Shown here piece after piece: positions 59,554-64,000 of a stretch of 64,000 bases of DNA (positions are counted from its first letter, which is position 1; each line of letters begins with the position of its first letter). The stretch is from Flaccisagitta enflata (Eukaryota > Chaetognatha > Sagittoidea > Aphragmophora). The stretch covers positions 90,272,001 through 90,336,000 of the forward strand of contig OZ231127.1 of assembly GCA_965153355.1 (NCBI GenBank). Direction: 5' to 3'. A program made the position numbers and the translations under genes. The notes beneath the pieces were generated by a model, which saw only the letters and a program-made list of their open reading frames with translations, did not search any database and had not been told where the DNA came from.

Positions 59554-60486
59554 CAGTGGGAACCCGATTTAACGACCCTGAAGGGACTAGGGATTTTTGG
59601 TCGTTAGATCCGAATGTTGTTAAATCGAATTTCTAATTTTCTGTTCTTCATTAAATCTGTTTCATGAGCAATTCAGACTAGCATCAGTTTCTTATTGATT
59701 ATCATAGTTTTCAAGCATTTATGCAAATGGTCAACAAACATAGAAACGGAGCTAAAGACAAACAGAAATAAAAACAGACAAACAGAAAGACAGACAGACA
59801 GACAGAAAGAAAGACAGACAGACAGACATACAGACAAAACAGTCAGCCTTGTAAAGACTCACAACGGCATGTAAAAGAAGAAGTATAAGATACCATAAGT
59901 AATTTGTGGGATAAAAAATATCATACATAAAATAGCTGATTTTGATTTAAATTTTTTGTCGCATGCACGCAACTCTATGACCTGCTTTGTCCGTCTGTTG
60001 GTCAGTCGGTCAGTCAGTTATTTAGTGTCTTAGTCTTTTGGTCTTTTAGTCTTTTAGTCTCTTAGTCGTATGGTCTTAATGACTACATATGACTGCAAGG
60101 TGTTGGCCTTGTTTAAAAAAAAAGTGAATCTACTAATGATAATTTTATCTTTTTGTTCACATTTGTTTTCATTCTTAAGCTGTTATTTTGTTCAATTTTG
60201 TGTTTAAAGTCTTAATTTAATATATAAAAATGATATATCAAAGCTTCATTAAAATTCAAAATAAAAAAATCACATAAATAAAATGTCAATGTCACTAAAT
60301 TGGGGAAAAAAATTCCTAGGGACCTGAAAATAGTGACTTTAAATCAGGTTTGGCTGTTATATCAGGTGTCGTTAAATCAGGTAAAATTGGCATTACAAAA
60401 GCCTGCAAAAATTTGGGACCAAAGAAACTTGGATGTTAAATCCGAAATGTCGTCAAATCAGGTGACGAAAAGGCCGTAGTCCACTG
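59554..60486. mobile_element. pogo/Tigger-like MITE (TA target)
   Basis: Left CAGTGGGAACCCGATTTAAC and right end CGTAGTCCACTG, flanked by TA at 59552-59553 and 60487-60488. The CAGTGG(N)AACCxCGATTTAACGA-type end is typical of pogo-superfamily elements. GTTAAAT/ATTTAAC phrases recur inside. No transposase. It contains a nested hairpin/box element at 59955-60115. Confidence 0.75.
59955..60115 (+). mobile_element. Hairpin/box short element nested in the Tigger-like MITE
   Basis: TTTTTTGTCGCATGCACGCA, CTCTATGACCTGCTTTGTCC, (CAGT) and (CTTTTAGT) repeats, and AAGGTGTTGGCCTTGTTT. Confidence 0.7.
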
Positions 60487-60568
60487 TATTTTATGTATAC
60501 CGTTGGCCCAACGGTTCTCGAAAATGCCCAATCAATCCTTCAGAAAAGTAGGGAATGGAAATTCATAC

Positions 60569-60694
60569 CTTTCCTTCCGGGACTGAAAATCCGAGAAAAA
60601 ACGTATTTTCGCAACCAAATGCGGCTTTTTTCGGGGGCAAATCAGTGGAAGGTCGGATTTTGCAAACATTGTCGCCATCGTCACACTCCCTCAA
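60569..60694 (-). CDS. Ly6/uPAR-like protein, exon with middle of domain 1
   Basis: Acceptor CTTTCTTTCTTCGCAG (ends 60695), pyrimidine-rich; donor GGAAAG/GTATGA at 60569/60568; 42 codons, phase 0 at both ends. The peptide is LRECDDGDNVCKIRPSTDLP, PKKAAFGCENTFFLGFSVPE, GK. C..GDNVCKI...GC is the standard middle of a Ly6 domain (compare CPKGHDLC...RGC in the exon at 38969). The next exon's ETC...CYC...CN completes domain 1. Not detectable by frame length; found by splice sites and the cysteine pattern. Confidence 0.75.
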
Positions 60695-60977
60695 CTGCGA
60701 AGAAAGAAAGCTTGAAATCCTGTACCCCCCCCCCAGACGTTGAAATATCTTTGGGTTTTTCGCGAGGGTCAGCGCGAGCGAAAAAAATCATTTTTACCTA
60801 ATTTTGATAACGGTTTGAAGCCGTACATAACTATTTGACCACGCAAGTTGATCTTCAGAGCGAATCAACAAAAAAAAAAAAAAAAAAAAAAAGAGAATTA
60901 TGATACATGCATTTGCGTGGGTATCAATTTTAAGAATGAAATTTTTTTCGGTAGATTTCAAGCTTTCCTCCCTCGAT

Positions 60978-61115
60978 ACATCGTTTCGAGGCACCGTCGT
61001 GCTCATAACTCCTGCAATTATAAGTGAAGTAACACTTGAGAGAATTTGACTTTCTTGCGGTCACTAAAAGTGTCACTAACGCCATCCAATGGAAAACGCC
61101 GAAACCAAGATTCAT
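60978..61115 (-). CDS. Ly6/uPAR-like protein, first exon with signal peptide
   Basis: ATG at 61115-61113. The peptide begins MNLGFGVFHWMALVTLLVTA, RKSNS, then LKCYFTYNCRSYEHDGASKR and C. The hydrophobic core WMALVTLLVTA fits a signal peptide with cleavage near residue 25, and LKCY is the usual first strand of a Ly6 domain. The frame stops at 60930. No phase-0 GT donor is present after LKCY, so the exon's 3' end is not resolved; the given end marks the last cysteine. A further small exon between here and 60694, like the one at 52648 in domain 2, is possible. Order, strand and content fit the start of the gene. Confidence 0.55.
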
Positions 61116-61855
61116 TTTCAGTTGAATTGTTTTTCTTCGTTGGGACGTTCTTTCGAAAGAAATTAAGCTAAGCGCTTATCCTTTTGCTCGTGTTCAGTGT
61201 TAGTTTACGATTCGAGTCATCTTCAAATTTTCGATTGCAATTGCAGCCTGCAGGGTCGCTTGGACTTTTTTCCTCTATTGGTATCGTGCTTCTGATTACG
61301 GATAAATTTTTAGTGTCAAATAACTCAAAACCAGTGCTGATAACTAATCAGTGATTAGTTAAGAATTGTGGTTTTGAATAGGATAAAGCCGTTCCGTGGC
61401 TGTAAGCGTTATTGTTTTTTCGAACGCCATGGTAACTGTCCTAGGTCTTCTTCAATAGAACAATCGCTCAACAGGAATAAGATTGTAAGAATAGGGCATA
61501 GGCTTTCGGCTTAACGTACTCACCGTTCAAAATGAATGTATGTAAAAACATACATACCCTGACACAGGTCAGAAACTCAGAATGAGTTCATCGAAGGAAG
61601 GTTTCGGTTCTATAAATGTTTTTGGAGTATTCAGTAGAATCTTTCCAGTCAGAATGTCTGATACCTTAGCGACCCGTCACTTTGAAAAAACATAATTTCA
61701 AGTTTTTCAGCCAATTGTCATTGATAGTCTGAACGGAACAGTTATTTCTGCAGGCCTAGGTTTTTCAATTCTTGCGTATTTAATATACTCAACTATTGGA
61801 TGCGACTGCAATATGCAAATTAGAATTTTACCTTTGACTTTACCCTTTACCTTTT
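61116..61855. other. Upstream of the Ly6-like gene, no gene seen
   Basis: Presumed promoter and 5' flank of the - strand gene. No motif can be assigned reliably. Confidence 0.35.
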
Positions 61856-61857
61856 TA

Positions 61858-62047
61858 CCTACCACGCGACTGTGTAACCTGCTATGTCCGTCAGTCTGTC
61901 CGTCGGTCGGTAACGCTTAGCTCATTTTTGCGTTTAAGGGCTATCTTTTGTTACTGCTCCTGCCCAAGCACTTGGTTAGCCTTTTTTATCACTGCCCCTC
62001 CCCATCCGCATGTGACTTGGCTTGCCGTGTGTCCAGCCTTGTTGCTT
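61858..62047 (+). mobile_element. Hairpin/box short element, decayed
   Basis: ACGCGACTGTGTAACCTGCT, GTCCGTCGGTCGG, CTGCTCCTGCCC, CCCCATCCGCATGTGAC and CCGTGTGTCCAGCCTTGTT. Confidence 0.65.
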
Positions 62048-62267
62048 TTTTAGCCCCAAACATAGTTTTATTCGCACAAGCCACAAGCCAAAAGCCACTT
62101 TACATTCATTCAGTCAGTCCGCATGTTGGTTGACCATTCCGAGTGTTTCTTAGCTTGGTCGCCGCTCCTGCCTGACTAGCCACCTATCCGGGAGCTTTGT
62201 CCATCAGCCCATCCATCTGTCCATCCCTCCGTTAGTCCGCCCATTGGTCCTTTCGTCAGGCACGAGT

Positions 62268-62412
62268 CAACAAGGCCGTATACACGGCAGCATTAGTCGC
62301 GGACGGGTGGGCAGGAGCGGAAAACCTCGAAAAAGAGCTTTGTGACCGACCGACGGACCGACGGACCGCCGGAAAAGTGGCTTATAGAGTCGCGTGTCCG
62401 CGACTAAAAAGT
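62268..62412 (-). mobile_element. Hairpin/box short element, GTCGCGGAC class
   Basis: AACAAGGCCGTATACACGGC, box GTCGCGGAC, GGGTGGGCAGGAGCGG, (CCGACGGA) and hairpin GTCGCG-TGTC-CGCGAC then TAAAAA. The box is the exact complement of arm GTCCGCGAC. Confidence 0.85.
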
Positions 62413-62444
62413 GTGGAAATGCGCATTTTGAGGATGCGTTCACA

Positions 62445-62535
62445 TGTTTGTGGGGGGTGGGGGTGGAGAAGGGGGTTGTACGCCCCTGCCCACCTGTTCA
62501 CGAAAATGTCGTTACCCCGCGTTTCTTGTTTCTTA
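62445..62535 (+). mobile_element. Hairpin/box element fragment, box end only
   Basis: ACGCCCCTGCCCACCTGTTC and GTTACCCCGCGTTTCTTGTT. Confidence 0.55.
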
Positions 62536-62635
62536 TATTGAGCATGCAAAAATGAAGGAAACTCATTCCTGAATTAAAAGGGGTATAGTCGCTTTATTCT
62601 GACGAAACGCTTGATTGGAGAAATGGAGTCAGTGA

Positions 62636-63300
62636 CACTTTTTTTTTATAAGAACCTAGTTTATAAGAACATCAGGGCTTCAAATAGCCCTAAAATTAAG
62701 AACATCTTAAGAACATATGAAGACTTAAAATCTTGAGAAAAATATTTCGCTTAAGGTAATATTTAAGGAATATTAATAGAACACTTATATTTTGATATAA
62801 TTAAGATAATGTTTTATGATTTTATCATAAATACTGTAAAAATATCCCCAAACTTTAATATTTAGCATTTGTTTTAACAGTACTCAGTAGAAACATATTT
62901 ATTAGATACAGATACAGATACAGATACATTTAATTTCAACCCAATATGATACTACTACATGATGCAGGGGGTAGGGGTTTGGGGGCAAAGAGGCACCGAT
63001 CAATTATGTACACCTGGGTCCGGGCTAGTGTAAAGCTTCTAGAATAGAATAATCTGGTTTGATTTGCGTGGAAGACTTGCATAGCTTGAACTACACTCAA
63101 GTAATAGTACAATATAAGGTTTCCTATAATTTATTGGGAAAAAAATCAAAATACATTTTTCAATTTTTTGAGTCCCGGGTTAGGAATACTTATATTTTTC
63201 CCTTTTTTGGTTGAGCTGATTTGGGGAAGTTGAGGCAGGACTAAGCTCGCCTGGGGCTGGGGTTGAAATTGGTACAGGGTGAAAGAGGACACTTTTTTAC
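62636..63300. other. ATAAGAAC-family end, otherwise nothing recognised
   Basis: 62636-62720 has ACACTTTTTTTTTATAAGAA and TAAGAACATCAGGGCTTCAA. A possible inverted partner, GGACACTTTTTTACACC, is near 63288, but the interior is not typical. Confidence 0.4.
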
Positions 63301-63439
63301 ACCTTCTGGAAAAAAGCAGGGCACTATCGGACCAATACTTGAGGCGCTATGAATTTTTTAATCCTTTTTTTCACATTTTCCTCATTTTTCTCAAAGATCA
63401 ATACTTTTCATCGATCTTAATTTTGGGCCCTATGTAACA

Positions 63440-63860
63440 ACAAAAATGAGTTCAGCAGAGGGCAGAGGGAGGAAGGGAGAGGGAGGAAGAGAGAGGGAGG
63501 GAGAGGGAGGGAGAATGAGGGAGGGAGAGAGAGGGAGGGAGGGAGAGAGAGGGAGGGAGGGAGGGAGAGAGAGGGAAGGAGGGAAGGAGAGGGAAGGAGG
63601 GAGAGAGGGAGGGAGGGAGAGGGGGGAGGTAGAAGAGAAAGGGAAAGAAGCAGGGAGGGAAAGAGAGAGAGGGAGGGAAAAGGGGAGGGAAAGAGGAAGG
63701 GAGAGAGGGAGGGAGAGAGGAGGAGAGAGACAGAGAGAGACAGAGGGGGAGGGAGAGAGGGAGATAGAGAAGGGGAGAGGGAGGGAGAGAGAGGGAAAGA
63801 GAAGGAGAGTGAAGGAGGGAGAGAGAGGAAGGAAGAGGCAGGGGAGGGAGAAAAAAAAAC
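63440..63860. repeat. Purine (GGGA/GAGA) tract
   Basis: About 420 bases of almost pure purine on +, mostly GAGGGAGGGA and GAGAGAGG. Ser/Pro/Leu frames on - are artefacts. Confidence 0.95.
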
Positions 63861-63864
63861 ACAC

Positions 63865-63867
<3 letters not shown>

Positions 63868-63916
<49 letters not shown>

Positions 63917-63941
63917 ACACACACACACACACACACACAGA
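63868..63941. repeat. (GA)n then (CA)n
   Basis: GA for about 45 bases, then CA for about 28 bases. Confidence 0.95.
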
Positions 63942-64000
63942 GGCGCGTGAATATAATGCGGAGAGGGAAGGAACTGAAAAAAACAAGAACACTCTTACAA

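Overview
The window is eukaryotic nuclear DNA from a bilaterian invertebrate, probably a protostome. Genes are split by GT-AG introns, the protein families are animal ones (basonuclin/disco, sequestosome-1/p62, Ly6/uPAR), and non-coding space is filled with short DNA transposons, retroposons and very long pure dinucleotide arrays. Such microsatellite density recalls some crustacean genomes, but the species cannot be fixed from this sequence.

Three gene models can be built by hand from splice sites and reading phase. (1) + strand, 1882-4241: three internal exons of a sequestosome-1-like gene, with a His-Gly tract, an Ala-rich tract and a motif ending LDPLGIDV. Its PB1/ZZ exons would lie left of the window; LIR/UBA exons were not found. 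(2) - strand, 18392-11939: a four-exon basonuclin/disco-type transcription factor, with the conserved basonuclin N-terminal region in exon 1 and the first C2H2 pair split exactly over exons 2 and 3. The conceptual protein is about 1,495 residues with many homopolymer tracts. (3) - strand, 61115-36912: a roughly 24-kb gene for a secreted, probably GPI-anchored protein with three Ly6/uPAR-like cysteine domains. It has a signal-peptide exon and six further exons; the later ones join in phase 0. I know of no named counterpart for this architecture.

Layout: 0.1-1.1 kb satellite; 1.9-4.2 kb p62 exons; 5-11.9 kb repeats including a tandem/foldback complex (6.8-10 kb); 11.9-18.4 kb basonuclin; 18.4-36.3 kb gene-free microsatellite and transposon DNA; 36.9-61.1 kb Ly6-like gene with transposon-filled introns; 61.1-64 kb upstream repeats and a purine tract.

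The mobile DNA is the most unusual part. A family of about 25 short elements has one end with a short hairpin and the other with a box exactly complementary to one hairpin arm. Hairpin and box change together between copies (five sequence classes), with a (GGAC)n tract beside the hairpin. This resembles non-autonomous Helentron (HINE) design. A second family has the same logic with a different core. Three copies of a third family have perfect 9-bp target duplications; one sits in a duplicated stop-codon region of the Ly6-like gene. Also present are a pogo/Tigger-like MITE, a Tc1/mariner-like MITE, a tRNA-derived SINE, and foldbacks up to about 2.9 kb. Six of eleven supported splice donors are followed within about 30 bases by a dinucleotide microsatellite.
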